Shown here: piece after piece, positions 16,834 through 28,294 of the stretch
How positions within the stretch are numbered: position 1 is the stretch's first letter
How the letters are laid out: each line of letters starts with the position of its first letter
Source of the DNA: Bowdeniella nasicola
GTDB lineage: Bacteria; Actinomycetota; Actinomycetes; Actinomycetales; Actinomycetaceae
Direction of reading: 5' to 3'
Length of the DNA: 64,000 nucleotides
Assembly (NCBI RefSeq): GCF_900107735.1
Contig: NZ_FNQV01000003.1
Coordinates: 124,001-188,000 of the forward strand
Made by a program: the position numbers and the translations under genes
Notes under the pieces: generated by a model
Told to the model about the DNA's origin: nothing
Seen by the model: only the letters and a program-made list of their open reading frames with translations
The model's database searches: none

Positions 16834-18288
16834 TTATTTGCCGGTGGACTCGTAGGTATCGATGCCGCCCGGGTGGCCCTCCATGAAGGCGTCGATCTCT
16901 TCCTTGGACGCCGACAGCGTCGGATCGTTCTTCAGGTAGTGCTTCGTCTCGCGGGCGATGAGGCCCGACAAGATGATGAGGCCGACGAGGTTCGGTAGCG
17001 CCATCAGACCGTTCATGAGGTCGGAGAAGTTCCAGACGACGGCGAGCGGCACGGTGCAACCGACGTAGACCATGAGCGAGAAGATCACGCGGTAGGGCAT
17101 GACGCCCTTGCGACCGAACAGGCGCTCGGTGCAGCGTTCGCCGTAGTAGGCCCAGCCAAGAACGGTGGAGAAGGCGAACAGCGCGATGGAGATCGTCACG
17201 ATCGCGTGCCCCCAGGTACCGGGCAGGCCATGGCTGAAGGCCTCGGCCGTCAGCGTCGCCTGCGACGCCTTCGGATCCTCCCATACGCCGGTCGTCACGA
17301 GGACGAGTCCGGTGAAGGTCACGACGACGATCGTGTCAATAAAGGTCTGCGTCATCGAGACGAGGCCCTGGCGCACCGGGTGGGTGGTCTTGGCGGCCGC
17401 GGCAGCGATCGCGGCCGAGCCCATGCCCGACTCGTTGGAGAAGATGCCGCGCGCGACACCGTAGCGCAGCGCGAGCATGAAGGCGGAACCGGCGGCGCCA
17501 CCAAAGGCGGCGTGTCCGGTGAACGCCTCGGTGAAGATCAGGCCGATCGCCGAGGGGATCTGCGAGGCGTTGACCGCGAGGATGAAGATCGCCGCGAGGA
17601 TGTAGACGACGATCATGAACGGCACGAGCGCGGCCGTCACGCGGCCGATCGACTTAATGCCGCCGACGAGCACAGCGAAGGCGACGACGGTCAGCACGAT
17701 ACCGACGATCCACGGCTGGATACCGAAGGTGTTCTGGATGTTTTCGGTGATGGCGTTGCCCTGCGTCATGTTGCCGATACCGAAGGAGGCCAGGACCGCC
17801 AGGATCGCGAAGGACAGGGCAAGGAACTTACCAAAGCCGCCCTTGATGCCGCGCTCGAGGTAGTACTGCGGGCCACCGGAGATCTCGCCCGCAGCGTCCT
17901 TGGTGCGGAAGCGAACGCCAAGGAAGGCCTCGGAGTACTTGGAGGCCATGCCGAGCAGGCCGGTCACCCACATCCAAAACAGTGCGCCGGGCCCGCCGAG
18001 CATGATGGCGCCGGCGACGCCGACGATGTTACCGACACCGACGGTCGCGGCGAGCGCGGTTGTCAGGGCCTGGAACTGGGAGACATCGCCCCCGAAGGCG
18101 CCGTGATCGCGGCGCTTGAGGATTCCGAGGTTCAGCGCTGGCCACAGCTTATGGAACTGCAGGAAGCCGAGCCGGATCGACAGGATGATGCCGGTGCCAA
18201 GCAGCAGCGGAATGAGCAGGAACGGCCCCCAGACGATGCTGGAGAGCCACCCGAAGAAGTCTTCGAGTTGTTTCAAGATAGCGGTCAC
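16834..18288 (-). CDS. Alanine/glycine:sodium symporter (AgcS family)
   Basis: A 484-residue polytopic membrane protein importing small neutral amino acids with Na+ (or H+). Family signatures include the N-terminal GTGIILSIRLGFLQF, GVGNIVGVAGAI, and GPGALFWMWVTGLLGMASKYSEAFLGVRFR, plus the later YGVARGIFSNESGMGSA. About ten hydrophobic helices are evident. The start is GTG 18288, with GGGAGGA just upstream on the minus strand; an in-frame ATG 33 bp further up lacks a site. Specificity among Ala, Gly and Gln cannot be fixed. It is monocistronic with its own terminator. Confidence 0.9.
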   Translation of the reverse strand: MTAILKQLEDFFGWLSSIVWGPFLLIPLLLGTGIILSIRLGFLQFHKLWPALNLGILKRRDHGAFGGDVSQFQALTTALAATVGVGNIVGVAGAIMLGGPGALFWMWVTGLLGMASKYSEAFLGVRFRTKDAAGEISGGPQYYLERGIKGGFGKFLALSFAILAVLASFGIGNMTQGNAITENIQNTFGIQPWIVGIVLTVVAFAVLVGGIKSIGRVTAALVPFMIVVYILAAIFILAVNASQIPSAIGLIFTEAFTGHAAFGGAAGSAFMLALRYGVARGIFSNESGMGSAAIAAAAAKTTHPVRQGLVSMTQTFIDTIVVVTFTGLVLVTTGVWEDPKASQATLTAEAFSHGLPGTWGHAIVTISIALFAFSTVLGWAYYGERCTERLFGRKGVMPYRVIFSLMVYVGCTVPLAVVWNFSDLMNGLMALPNLVGLIILSGLIARETKHYLKNDPTLSASKEEIDAFMEGHPGGIDTYESTGK

Positions 18289-18364
18289 ATGTCCTCCCTT
18301 AACGGTGGTGGCCACCAGCATGGATCGGAGGCCATTTCAGGATAGTGTGCCACACAAAGTGTGA

Positions 18365-18401
18365 CCCGGGTGACATTGTTTCTTACGAAATGTCACCCGG
18401 G
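18365..18401. terminator. Inverted repeat, probable terminator after ppa
   Basis: A perfect 12-bp stem (18365-18376 and 18390-18401), extendable by one pair, lies 16 bp past the ppa stop on the minus strand. The trailing T content is modest, so it may act as a weak terminator or a processed 3' hairpin. Confidence 0.6.
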
Positions 18402-18416
18402 ACCGACAACTGAGGG

Positions 18417-18920
18417 TTAGTGTGCGCCTTCGCTCGCGATTCGCTCACGTTCGCGCTCGAAGGAACGCTGGATTTCGGCTTCCGCTTCCTCGCGGCCCAC
18501 CCAGTGTGCGCCCTCGACGCTCTTGCCCGGCTCCAGATCCTTATACACCTCGAAGAAGTGCTGGATTTCGAGGCGGTGGAACTCCGATACGTCGTCGATA
18601 TCGGTACGCCAGGACGCGCGCTGATCGCCCGCGGGCACGCACAGGACCTTATCGTCGCCGCCCATTTCGTCGCGCATGCGGAACATGCCGAGCGCACGGC
18701 AGCGGATCACGCAGCCCGGGAAAGTCGGCTCTTCGAGCAGGACGAGGGCGTCCAGGGGATCGCCATCCTCGCCCAGGGTGTCGTCGATGAAGCCGTAATC
18801 ATCGGGGTAGCGGGTAGAGGTGAAGAGCATCCGGTCGAGGCGGATGCGTCCGGTCTCGTGGTCTACCTCGTACTTATTACGGTTCCCCTTGGGGATTTCG
18901 ATGGTGACGTCGAATTCCAC
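18417..18920 (-). CDS. ppa: Inorganic pyrophosphatase (family I)
   Basis: Hydrolyses pyrophosphate to phosphate in the cytoplasm, driving biosynthetic reactions. The 167-residue length is that of bacterial family I enzymes. Signatures: the N-terminal [26 protein letters not shown], and the metal-binding [10 protein letters not shown]. The C-terminal tail is charged. It stands alone, divergent from the carboxypeptidase gene, which is often its neighbour in Actinobacteria together with tilS, hpt and ftsH, as here. Confidence 0.96.
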   Translation of the reverse strand: MEFDVTIEIPKGNRNKYEVDHETGRIRLDRMLFTSTRYPDDYGFIDDTLGEDGDPLDALVLLEEPTFPGCVIRCRALGMFRMRDEMGGDDKVLCVPAGDQRASWRTDIDDVSEFHRLEIQHFFEVYKDLEPGKSVEGAHWVGREEAEAEIQRSFERERERIASEGAH

Positions 18921-19007
18921 GTCCGGCCCTTTCTATGAAAACTGTCCCTCTACACATTAGTCTGACCCACGTACGTTATAAGCGGTAGCGCATCGAGAGG
19001 TGGAACG

Positions 19008-20336
19008 ATGAAGAAGGCAACATCCCTCCTCCTGTCGGGAGCGCTGGTGCTCAGTTTAGGGGGATATGCGACCGCGGACGCATTCGATGTTGTCCCCGGC
19101 GTCCTGACGCTCGCCCCGCGCGGGGCCAAGCCCGTCGACTACCCGCGCCCGCTGCCGCCCGCAGCGAGCGCCGTTAACCGCCCGAGCCTCCAGCCCGATG
19201 AGTCCGCGGGCAGCCTGCAGCAGCTCGTCGACGACTTTGCTGCCGGATCGAGGGCGCTCGGGGGGCGCATCGCCGTCATGATTCGGGACGTGCCAAGCGG
19301 GACCGTGCTCGCCGAACGCGATGCGGATACGGCGTACACGACGGCGTCCTCGGTCAAGATTTTGCCGGCCGCGGCAGCGCTCGCGGCGCTGGGGCCGGAT
19401 CAGCCGCTAGCGACGCGGGTGATGTTCGATGGCTCGGGGACCGTCAGCCTGGTAGGTGGCGGCAATATGCGGCTTACGACGGCCGATGTGCAGCGCCTGG
19501 CCGACCAGACGGCGGCGGGGCTTAGCGCTGCCGGCTTCAAGCGCGTGGCGGTGCGGGTGGACGATTCCCTGTTTACCGGCCCGGTGTGGGCGCCCGGCTG
19601 GGGCGATCTCGACCGGCCGTGGATTCAGCCGGTGCAGGCGCTTGGCATCAACTCGGGTAAGACCGATGGCTCGCGCGCGGACGCCGATCCAGCGATCGCG
19701 GCCGGACGCGTGTTTTCGACGGCTCTCACCGAAGCCGGAATCGAGGTGAGCGGCACGGCGCGCGGCAAGGCCGGGGCCGAGGACGTGCTGCTCGCCTCGC
19801 ACGAGGCGGAATCCGTCGCGGACCTCGTGGAACATACGCTCAAGGCCTCGGATAACACGACCTCGGAGGCGACGGCGCGGCTCGTCGCGATCGCGCGCGG
19901 TGAGGCCGGGACCTTTGACGCCGGGCGGGCAGCGGTGCTGGCCCAGCTGGCCGATGCGGGATTTGGCGTCGAAGGCACGACGCTCGCGGATTCCTGCGGG
20001 CTGGATTCGGCGACGAAGGTCTCCGCCCGGCTGCTGACGGACATCGTCGAGGCAGCCGCGTCGGGCAAAAACCCCGAGCTTGCACCGATCATCAGCGCGC
20101 TGCCCGTCGCCCACCTGGACGGGACGCTGCGCACTCGGCTCGACGGCGCGGCGGGGCTCGTGCGCGCCAAGACGGGAACGCTCGTGACGGCGATCAGCCT
20201 GTCGGGGGTGCTGGAGTCCGACGGCCGCCAATTTGCGTTCTCGATTCTGGCGCCCGAGGTCGAAGAAGGGGCCTATCAGCAAGCCCGAGGTGAACTTGAT
20301 GCGTTCATCTCTTCCCTCGCGAAGTTTGCTGACTAG
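19008..20336 (+). CDS. dacB: D-alanyl-D-alanine carboxypeptidase/endopeptidase (PBP4, peptidase S13)
   Basis: A 442-residue exported penicillin-binding protein that trims or cleaves peptidoglycan peptides. The N-terminal signal sequence MKKATSLLLSGALVLSLGGY is followed by the catalytic domain. The three active-site motifs are SxxK at Ser114-Lys117 (ASSVKILP), SDN in KASDNTTSE, and KTG in AKTGTL. ATG 19008 has GAGAGGTGGA just upstream. The arrangement dacB - zinc metalloprotease - tilS - hpt - ftsH is conserved in Actinobacteria, which supports the call. Confidence 0.93.
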   Translation: MKKATSLLLSGALVLSLGGYATADAFDVVPGVLTLAPRGAKPVDYPRPLPPAASAVNRPSLQPDESAGSLQQLVDDFAAGSRALGGRIAVMIRDVPSGTVLAERDADTAYTTASSVKILPAAAALAALGPDQPLATRVMFDGSGTVSLVGGGNMRLTTADVQRLADQTAAGLSAAGFKRVAVRVDDSLFTGPVWAPGWGDLDRPWIQPVQALGINSGKTDGSRADADPAIAAGRVFSTALTEAGIEVSGTARGKAGAEDVLLASHEAESVADLVEHTLKASDNTTSEATARLVAIARGEAGTFDAGRAAVLAQLADAGFGVEGTTLADSCGLDSATKVSARLLTDIVEAAASGKNPELAPIISALPVAHLDGTLRTRLDGAAGLVRAKTGTLVTAISLSGVLESDGRQFAFSILAPEVEEGAYQQARGELDAFISSLAKFAD

Positions 20337-20346
20337 TGTGGAGGTT

Positions 20347-21333
20347 ATGACCTCTCTTTCCTCACCGACCGCTCTGATCGCGGCGCTCACGCCCGCCGGG
20401 GATCCCGGCAGCAAAGCTCAGGCTCGCGCCGTCGTCGACGTGCTGCGTCGTAGCGCCGCCCAGGCGCCGGCGGAGGTGGGCCGAATCACCGGGCTGCATC
20501 GCGCCGCCGAGAAGGCCGCTAACGTGCCCGTCTACGTCGTTGACCGGCCGCGCTTTCAGGCCGCCAATCGCGAACTTTTTGACGTGATGATCGGCGAGAG
20601 CATGCCGCAGGTCTCGATGGGGCGGCTCGATCTCGGGGCGGCGCTCGCGTTCTTATCGACCAAGGTGCTCGGCCAGTACGACCCGTTCCATAAGCGGCTG
20701 CTGCTCGTCGCCCCAAACGTGCTCAAGGTGGAAAAAGAGCTCAACCTCGACGCGATGGACTTCCGGCTGTGGGTGTGCCTGCACGAGACCACGCACGCCG
20801 TACAGTTCGCGGCCGCGCCATGGCTCGCGGAGCACCTGCACAAGCTGACCGGCACGCTGCTGGGCGACCTCGAGGAGCACAGTGAGGGCAGCGCGCAGCG
20901 GTTCGTCGCGTGGCTCAACCAGGCGCTGCGCGGCGATGACGATACGCCCATCACCGAGGCGCTGCTCGATGAGGCGATGCAGGAGACGATGGCCGAGGTG
21001 AGCGCCATCATGGCGCTGCTGGAGGGCCACGCCGACGTCGTCATGGATGCGATTTCGCCCGCGCGGCTGCCGAGCGTCCGCCGGATTCGCGCGGCCTTCG
21101 ACAAGCGGCGGATGTCACCGACCGGGCTGGAAAAGGTCCTGCGGCGCGGGCTAGGCATCGAGGACAAGCTCGCCCAGTATCGCGACGGAGCGGCGTTCGT
21201 GCGCGCCGTCGTCGAGCAGGTCGGTCACGCCGGGCTGAACCGGGTATTCGAGTCCGCCGAGATGCTGCCAAGCGCCGCGGAGATCCGCGAGCCCGAGCGC
21301 TGGGTGGAACGCACCGCGGCTCGCGAGGCGTAG
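20347..21333 (+). CDS. Zinc-dependent metalloprotease-like protein (zincin 2 family)
   Basis: A 328-residue protein of the actinobacterial family once labelled F420-biosynthesis associated or putative hydrolase. The zinc motif HETTH lies in CLHETTHAVQF, and a downstream EGHADVVMDAI can supply the third ligand. No signal peptide is seen, so it is likely cytoplasmic or membrane-peripheral. ATG 20347 has GGAGG 3 nt upstream; a longer reading from within dacB is not credible. It sits between dacB and tilS, 10 nt after the former and abutting the latter. The physiological substrate is unknown. Confidence 0.85.
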   Translation: MTSLSSPTALIAALTPAGDPGSKAQARAVVDVLRRSAAQAPAEVGRITGLHRAAEKAANVPVYVVDRPRFQAANRELFDVMIGESMPQVSMGRLDLGAALAFLSTKVLGQYDPFHKRLLLVAPNVLKVEKELNLDAMDFRLWVCLHETTHAVQFAAAPWLAEHLHKLTGTLLGDLEEHSEGSAQRFVAWLNQALRGDDDTPITEALLDEAMQETMAEVSAIMALLEGHADVVMDAISPARLPSVRRIRAAFDKRRMSPTGLEKVLRRGLGIEDKLAQYRDGAAFVRAVVEQVGHAGLNRVFESAEMLPSAAEIREPERWVERTAAREA

Positions 21334-22371
21334 GTGGCCGGCCCTGATCCGGCCGTCGCGCGCGGGCGGCGGGCGCTGCGCGAGCTCGGCTCGCGGCGGG
21401 CGATTCTCGCCTGTTCCGGGGGCCAGGATTCGCTCGCACTCGCGGCGTGCGCGGCGTTCGTGGCGCCCCGCGATGGCTGGGACGTGCACGTCATCGTCGT
21501 CGATCATCAGCTGCGCGAGACCTCCGGCGCCGAGGCCGCGGCGGCGGCCGCGATGGTGCGCTTTCTTGGCCTACCCGTCGACGTCATTGCCATCACGGTG
21601 CCGGGCGGGGCGGGTGGCACCGGGCACGGCGGGCCCGAGGCCGCCGCGCGAACGGCCCGGCGCGCCGCACTGCTAGCCGCAGCCGAGCGCCACGAGGCGG
21701 ACGCGATCCTGCTCGGCCACACGCTCGACGATCAGGCCGAGACGGTGCTGCTGGCGCTTGCTCGCGGCTCGGGCGCGGCCTCGCTGTCCGGAATGCGGCG
21801 TCGCGACGGCCTGTGGGCCCGACCGTTCTTGGGCCTGCGCCGCGATGAGACCCGCGCGATCTGCGAGGCGCACGCGCTGCGCCCGATCGAGGATCCGAGC
21901 AACGACCTGGAAGGGCCGTGGCGCGCGGCCGACGGCTCCGCGCTGCGACGCATCGCGCTGCGCCACCGCGTCCTGCCGGCCCTGACGGAGATCCTCGGCC
22001 CCGCCGTACCGCTGGCCCTGGCCCGAACCGCCGATCAGCTCGCCCGCGACGATGACGCCCTAAGCGAACTCGCGCGTGACCTTGCCGATGCCGCGAAGGT
22101 GGCCTGCGAGGGCGCCGCTGGCACCTGCTTTGACCTCGCCGCCCTGCGCGCCGCCCACCCCGCGATCCGCACGAGGCTCATCCATCGCGCGCTTGCCGCG
22201 GCCGCGGGCGAGGGGGTGCAGATCGGCTCGGTGCACGTCGGCGAGGTCGATCGCCTCGTCACGACGGGCGGCGTCCACGGGCCGATTTTCACCCCGGGCG
22301 GTGTGATCGCACAGAAAGTTAATGGCATGCTAATGGTGGCATCACCCCAAGGAGACATACGTGGACGCTAA
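21334..22371 (+). CDS. tilS: tRNA(Ile)-lysidine synthetase
   Basis: Ligates lysine to C34 of tRNA-Ile(CAU) using ATP, changing its codon specificity from AUG to AUA. The 345-residue protein has the N-type PP-loop ACSGGQDSLAL near residue 30, followed by the typical HTLDDQAETVLLALARGSG and a RPFLGLRRDETRA segment. The C-terminal part is shorter than in E. coli, as usual in Actinobacteria. The GTG start directly follows the upstream stop, with GAGG nearby. Its 3' end overlaps hpt by 11 nt, so translation is likely coupled. Confidence 0.93.
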   Translation: MAGPDPAVARGRRALRELGSRRAILACSGGQDSLALAACAAFVAPRDGWDVHVIVVDHQLRETSGAEAAAAAAMVRFLGLPVDVIAITVPGGAGGTGHGGPEAAARTARRAALLAAAERHEADAILLGHTLDDQAETVLLALARGSGAASLSGMRRRDGLWARPFLGLRRDETRAICEAHALRPIEDPSNDLEGPWRAADGSALRRIALRHRVLPALTEILGPAVPLALARTADQLARDDDALSELARDLADAAKVACEGAAGTCFDLAALRAAHPAIRTRLIHRALAAAAGEGVQIGSVHVGEVDRLVTTGGVHGPIFTPGGVIAQKVNGMLMVASPQGDIRGR

Positions 22372-22915
22372 CGACATGGGACGCGACCTTTCCAAGGTCC
22401 TCATCAGCGAGGACGAGATCGCGGCAAAGCTCGACGAGCTGGCCGCGGCAATCGACCGTGACTTCGCGGGCAAGGAGGTCCTGCTCGTCGGCGTCCTGAA
22501 CGGCGCGGTCATGGTGATGGCGGACCTCTCGCGGCGCATCCACACCCCGGTCACGATGGACTGGATGGCCGTCTCCTCCTACGGGTCGGGCACCAAATCA
22601 TCGGGCGTCGTGCGCATCCTGAAGGACCTGTCGACCGACGTCCACGGCAAGCACATCCTCATCGTCGAAGACATCATCGACTCGGGCCTGACGCTGTCCT
22701 GGCTCGTGCGTAACCTGTCCTCGCGGGAGCCGGCATCGATCAAGGTCGCGACGCTGCTGCGTAAGCCGGAGGCGGCCAAGGTCGAGGTCGACGTTGCGTA
22801 CTGCGGCTTTGATATCCCCAGCGAGTTCGTCGTCGGATACGGACTGGACTACGACGGGCGATACCGTAACCTGCCGTTCATCGGCACGCTCGCCCCGCAC
22901 GTGTACGGCGGGTAG
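22361..22915 (+). CDS. hpt: Hypoxanthine phosphoribosyltransferase
   Basis: Salvages hypoxanthine or guanine with PRPP to make IMP or GMP. The 184-residue length is typical. The PRPP-binding signature is HILIVEDIIDSGLTLSWL, the N-terminal FAGKEVLLVGVLNGAVMVMADL is characteristic, and the flexible-loop region is SSYGSGTKSSG. The start is GTG 22361 with AAGGAGA 6-12 nt upstream, inside the end of tilS. The tilS-hpt-ftsH order is widespread in Gram-positive bacteria. Confidence 0.95.
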   Translation: MDANDMGRDLSKVLISEDEIAAKLDELAAAIDRDFAGKEVLLVGVLNGAVMVMADLSRRIHTPVTMDWMAVSSYGSGTKSSGVVRILKDLSTDVHGKHILIVEDIIDSGLTLSWLVRNLSSREPASIKVATLLRKPEAAKVEVDVAYCGFDIPSEFVVGYGLDYDGRYRNLPFIGTLAPHVYGG

Positions 22916-22927
22916 GTAAAGGAAATT

Positions 22928-24985
<2,058 letters not shown>

Positions 24986-24987
24986 CG

Positions 24988-25620
24988 ATGTCGCGGCCCG
25001 ATCCCGAGCGCAGCGACCACTTCACCAACGGCGTGGGCGCCGGCCCCAATCGGGCCTATGACGCCGCCGGGGTGGAAAAAGCCGTCCGCGATCTCCTCAT
25101 CGCCGTCGGCGAGGATCCGGATCGCGACGGCCTGATCGACACCCCGAGGCGGATGGCGCGGGCCTATGCCGAGATGTTTGCGGGCCTGCACGAAAACCCC
25201 GCCGACCCCCTCGACGCGGCCTTCGACATCGGCCACGAGGAGATGATCCTCGTCAAGGACATCCCGATGTACTCCATGTGCGAGCACCACCTGCTGCCCT
25301 TCCACGGGCTCGCGCATGTGGGCTACATCCCGAACGAATCGGGCCACGTGACGGGCCTGTCCAAGCTCGCGCGGCTCGTGGAGGGCCACGCGCGCCGGCC
25401 CCAGGTTCAAGAGCGCCTCACCTCGCTCGTCGCCGACTCCCTCGTCGACCGGCTGCACCCGCGCGGTGTCATCGTCGTCGTGGAGGCCGAACACCTGTGC
25501 ATGTCGATGCGGGGCGTGCGCAAACCGGGATCCCGCACGATCACCTCCGCGGTGCGCGGCCAAATGCGTAATGCGGCCACCCGCGCGGAGGCGATGAGCC
25601 TCATCATGTCCGGGAGGTAA
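24988..25620 (+). CDS. folE: GTP cyclohydrolase I
   Basis: The first enzyme of folate synthesis, converting GTP to dihydroneopterin triphosphate. It has 210 residues. The zinc ligands are visible in [10 protein letters not shown] and EHLCMSMRG, and the [15 protein letters not shown] and RPQVQERLT signatures are intact. ATG 24988 is used, 2 nt after the ftsH stop, with GGAAGGA about 10 nt upstream. It is the first gene of the folE-folP-folBK run. Confidence 0.96.
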   Translation: MSRPDPERSDHFTNGVGAGPNRAYDAAGVEKAVRDLLIAVGEDPDRDGLIDTPRRMARAYAEMFAGLHENPADPLDAAFDIGHEEMILVKDIPMYSMCEHHLLPFHGLAHVGYIPNESGHVTGLSKLARLVEGHARRPQVQERLTSLVADSLVDRLHPRGVIVVVEAEHLCMSMRGVRKPGSRTITSAVRGQMRNAATRAEAMSLIMSGR

Positions 25621-25622
25621 CC

Positions 25623-26444
25623 ATGGGACGGCCCCGCCCCCTCATCATGGGGATCGTCAATGTCACGCCGAACTCGTTTTCCGACGGCGGGAAATTCCTC
25701 GCCGCCGATGCCGCCATCAGCCACGCGCGTGATCTCATCGCCGCGGGCGCCGACATCATCGACATCGGGGGCGAATCGACCCGGCCCGGCGCCCACCGAG
25801 TGAGTGCCGATGAGGAGTGGGAACGCATCGGGCAGGTCGTCGCCGAATGCGCGGCGTTGGGCGCGGCGGTCTCCGTCGACACCCTCAACGCTTCTACGGC
25901 CTCCCGCGCGCTCGCGGCCGGCGCCACCTATATCAACGACGTCTCGGGCGGACTGGCCGATCCAGCCATGCACGCCGCGATCGCCGCCGAGCCGCGAGCG
26001 CGCTACATCCTTGGCCACTGGCGCGGCACCCCCGAGACGATGGCCGATCTCGCGCACTACCGCGACGTCATCGGGGACGTCGCACGCGAAATCGCCGACC
26101 AACTCGATCAGGCCGTCACCGCCGGGGTGCCCGATGACCAGCTCTTCGTGGACCCGGGCGTCGGCTTTGCCAAGAACGCCGAGCACAATTGGCGCATCCT
26201 CGCCCACCTCGAGCGCTTCACGGCGCTCGGCTACCCCGTCATGATCGGTGCCTCGCGCAAGCGCTTCCTATCCGATCTCGTGCCGCACGAGGCCGATGGG
26301 CCGAGCGAGCGCGACCTCGCAACGGCCGTGCTCTCCGCGCTGCTCGCCGAGCGCGGCGTGTGGGCGCTGCGGGTGCACGACGTGGCCGCGACCCGCGTCG
26401 CCCTGGAAGTCGCCGAACGCCTGGGCCGGGGGCGTCATGCCTGA
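25623..26444 (+). CDS. folP: Dihydropteroate synthase
   Basis: Joins 6-hydroxymethyl-dihydropterin pyrophosphate to p-aminobenzoate; it is the sulfonamide target. The 273-residue TIM-barrel protein has IMGIVNVTPNSFSDGG at the N-terminus, DIIDIGGESTRPGA, and late GASRKRFL. ATG 25623 lies 2 nt after the folE stop with GGGAGG upstream. The 3' end overlaps the next gene by 8 nt. Confidence 0.96.
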   Translation: MGRPRPLIMGIVNVTPNSFSDGGKFLAADAAISHARDLIAAGADIIDIGGESTRPGAHRVSADEEWERIGQVVAECAALGAAVSVDTLNASTASRALAAGATYINDVSGGLADPAMHAAIAAEPRARYILGHWRGTPETMADLAHYRDVIGDVAREIADQLDQAVTAGVPDDQLFVDPGVGFAKNAEHNWRILAHLERFTALGYPVMIGASRKRFLSDLVPHEADGPSERDLATAVLSALLAERGVWALRVHDVAATRVALEVAERLGRGRHA

Positions 26445-27303
26445 CGTCATTACCCTGACGGGCATCACCGCGCATGCCTACCACGGCGTCTTTGCCGCCG
26501 AGAAGCAGGCTGGTCAGACCTTCATCGCCGATATCGCCTACCAGCTCGATACCCGGGCGGCGGCCCGCGGTGATGACCTGGCCGAGACCGTCTCCTACGC
26601 CGAGGTCGCCGAGGCCGTAGCCGAGGGGTTGCAAACGGGCAGCCTGGACCTCATCGAGACGCTCGCGGAAAACCTCGCACGCATCGTGCTCGGCTTTGAA
26701 GGGGCCGACGAGGTGCGTGTCAGCGTGCACAAACCCGAAGCGCCGATCGACGTCCCATTTTCCGACGTTTGCCTGACGATCACCCGCACCCGGGCGAGCC
26801 TCGTACCCGCCGGAGCGCGCGAGGTCGTCTTCTCCCTCGGCGCGAACCTCGGTAACCCGATCGCGCAGCTGCGCGCCGCGGTCGACCTGCTGCGCGCCGA
26901 ACTCTCGGAGGTCGAGGTGGGGCCGCTGCTGCGCACCGCACCCGTCCTCGCGCCCGGCCAGCGCCCGCAGCCCGATTACTACAACACCGTCGTGATCGCC
27001 CGTAGCAGGTACGCCGCCACGGAGCTGCTGGCGCTCGCCAACCGCATCGAAGACGCCCTCGGACGGGTCCGCACTGAAACCTGGGGCGAGCGCACCCTGG
27101 ATATCGACATCGTTGATATCGCGCGCTACTGCTCCTGCGATCCCGCGCTCACCATCCCGCATCCCCGGGCGCGCGACCGTGCCTTCGTCCTCGTGCCCTA
27201 TGCGGCCCTGCGCCCGCACGCGACGCTCGCGGGACACCAGCTGAGCGACCTGCTCGCCGCCGCCACGGGCGAGGTCTATGAGCGCATCGAGGACTGGCTG
27301 TGA
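26437..27303 (+). CDS. folB-folK: Bifunctional dihydroneopterin aldolase / HPPK (FolB-FolK fusion)
   Basis: A single 288-residue protein for two consecutive folate steps. Residues 1 to about 118 are dihydroneopterin aldolase (ITLTGITAHAYHGVF ... SYAEVAEAV ... EVRVSVHKPEAPI). Residues from about 127 are 6-hydroxymethyl-dihydropterin pyrophosphokinase (VFSLGANLGNP ... GERTLDIDIVDI ... IPHPRARDRAFVLVP). ATG 26437 overlaps the end of folP. Such fusions are known in some Actinomycetales. Together with folE and folP it covers most of the dihydropteroate pathway. Confidence 0.95.
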   Translation: MPDVITLTGITAHAYHGVFAAEKQAGQTFIADIAYQLDTRAAARGDDLAETVSYAEVAEAVAEGLQTGSLDLIETLAENLARIVLGFEGADEVRVSVHKPEAPIDVPFSDVCLTITRTRASLVPAGAREVVFSLGANLGNPIAQLRAAVDLLRAELSEVEVGPLLRTAPVLAPGQRPQPDYYNTVVIARSRYAATELLALANRIEDALGRVRTETWGERTLDIDIVDIARYCSCDPALTIPHPRARDRAFVLVPYAALRPHATLAGHQLSDLLAAATGEVYERIEDWL

Positions 27304-27779
27304 CCCGCACGTCGATCCCACGCCTGGTCACGATCGCCATCATCGTCGGCCTGGCATCCCAGCTCGTGCTCGTCTACCTCGATGATCGGCGCGCCCACCC
27401 CGTGCCCGTCTCCGCGATCACGACGATGCTGCTGCTGGCGCTCGCCGTGATGCTCTGGCGCCTCGGCCTCGGCGTGAAGAAGTTGATCGCGCGGCAAGAA
27501 ACGAGAATCGATGCGATTGGTGCGGCGCGCGTGGCGATGTTCGCCAAAGCCTGTTCCCTCGGCGGCTCCGGCCTCGCGGGCTACTTCGGGGCCCAGACGT
27601 TCATCGGCGCCCGCAACTATTCCTCGCCGCTGTATTTCGAGCACACGTGGATTGCGGCAACGACGCTCCTTGCCTGCCTCGCCCTGGTGACGGTTGCGCT
27701 CATCGTCGAATCCTGGTGCGAGATCCCGCCCGATGACCAGGACCCACCAACGGGGGTGCGGTCAGCCAACCCCGCATGA
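27300..27779 (+). CDS. DUF3180 membrane protein
   Basis: A 159-residue integral membrane protein of the actinobacterial DUF3180 family, which commonly follows folK. Four hydrophobic segments are seen (about 9-25, 34-56, 82-100 and 115-137), with a charged loop GVKKLIARQETRIDAIGAARV in the middle. Its function is unknown. The GTG start overlaps the folBK stop by 4 nt, so it is translationally coupled. Confidence 0.85.
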   Translation: MTRTSIPRLVTIAIIVGLASQLVLVYLDDRRAHPVPVSAITTMLLLALAVMLWRLGLGVKKLIARQETRIDAIGAARVAMFAKACSLGGSGLAGYFGAQTFIGARNYSSPLYFEHTWIAATTLLACLALVTVALIVESWCEIPPDDQDPPTGVRSANPA

Positions 27780-27796
27780 TGTGGGACAATAGCGCT

Positions 27797-28294
27797 ATGA
27801 CATCACAGGGGGCACGCACCATTTTCGACCCTGCCGGCATCGAGTTTCGGCCGGTGTCAGACGGACTCATGAAGGCTCGGCTCATCATCACCGCAGCCGT
27901 GCTCGCGGTACCGCTCATCGCGGCCATCATCATCGCGCTAACGCTCACCGCGTGGCTCTGGATCGCGGTCGGCGTCATCGCCGTCCTCGCGGCCTGGCTG
28001 AGCTGGCTGATCCCACGCCAGGTGCGCGCCCTGGGCTATGCGGAAACCGAATCCGATCTCGTCATCCGCCGCGGCATCATGTTCCGTTCGCTGTCGATCG
28101 TGCCCTACGGCCGGATGCAATACGTCGACGTGTCCGAAGGGCCGATCGCGCGCTGGTGCGGGATCGCCTCGATCCAGTTGCACACCGCTTCGGCGGCGAC
28201 GGACGCCTCCATCGACGGCCTGCCGCCAGCGGAAGCCGCCCGGCTACGCGACCGGCTCACCGCCAAGGGCGAAGCGAACCTGGCGGGGCTATGA
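27797..28294 (+). CDS. PH-domain (bPH2, YdbS-like) membrane protein
   Basis: A 165-residue protein with two adjacent hydrophobic helices (about 37-75) followed by a bacterial PH-like domain (LVIRRGIMFRSLSIVPYGRMQYVDVSEGPIAR). YdbS and YdbT homologues usually occur as a pair and are implicated in membrane or secretion stress in Bacillus, though their exact role is not established. ATG 27797 is preceded by a -10-like GACAAT only about 8 nt upstream, so the message may be leaderless and start a new transcript here. The stop overlaps the next gene by 4 nt. Confidence 0.82.
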   Translation: MTSQGARTIFDPAGIEFRPVSDGLMKARLIITAAVLAVPLIAAIIIALTLTAWLWIAVGVIAVLAAWLSWLIPRQVRALGYAETESDLVIRRGIMFRSLSIVPYGRMQYVDVSEGPIARWCGIASIQLHTASAATDASIDGLPPAEAARLRDRLTAKGEANLAGL

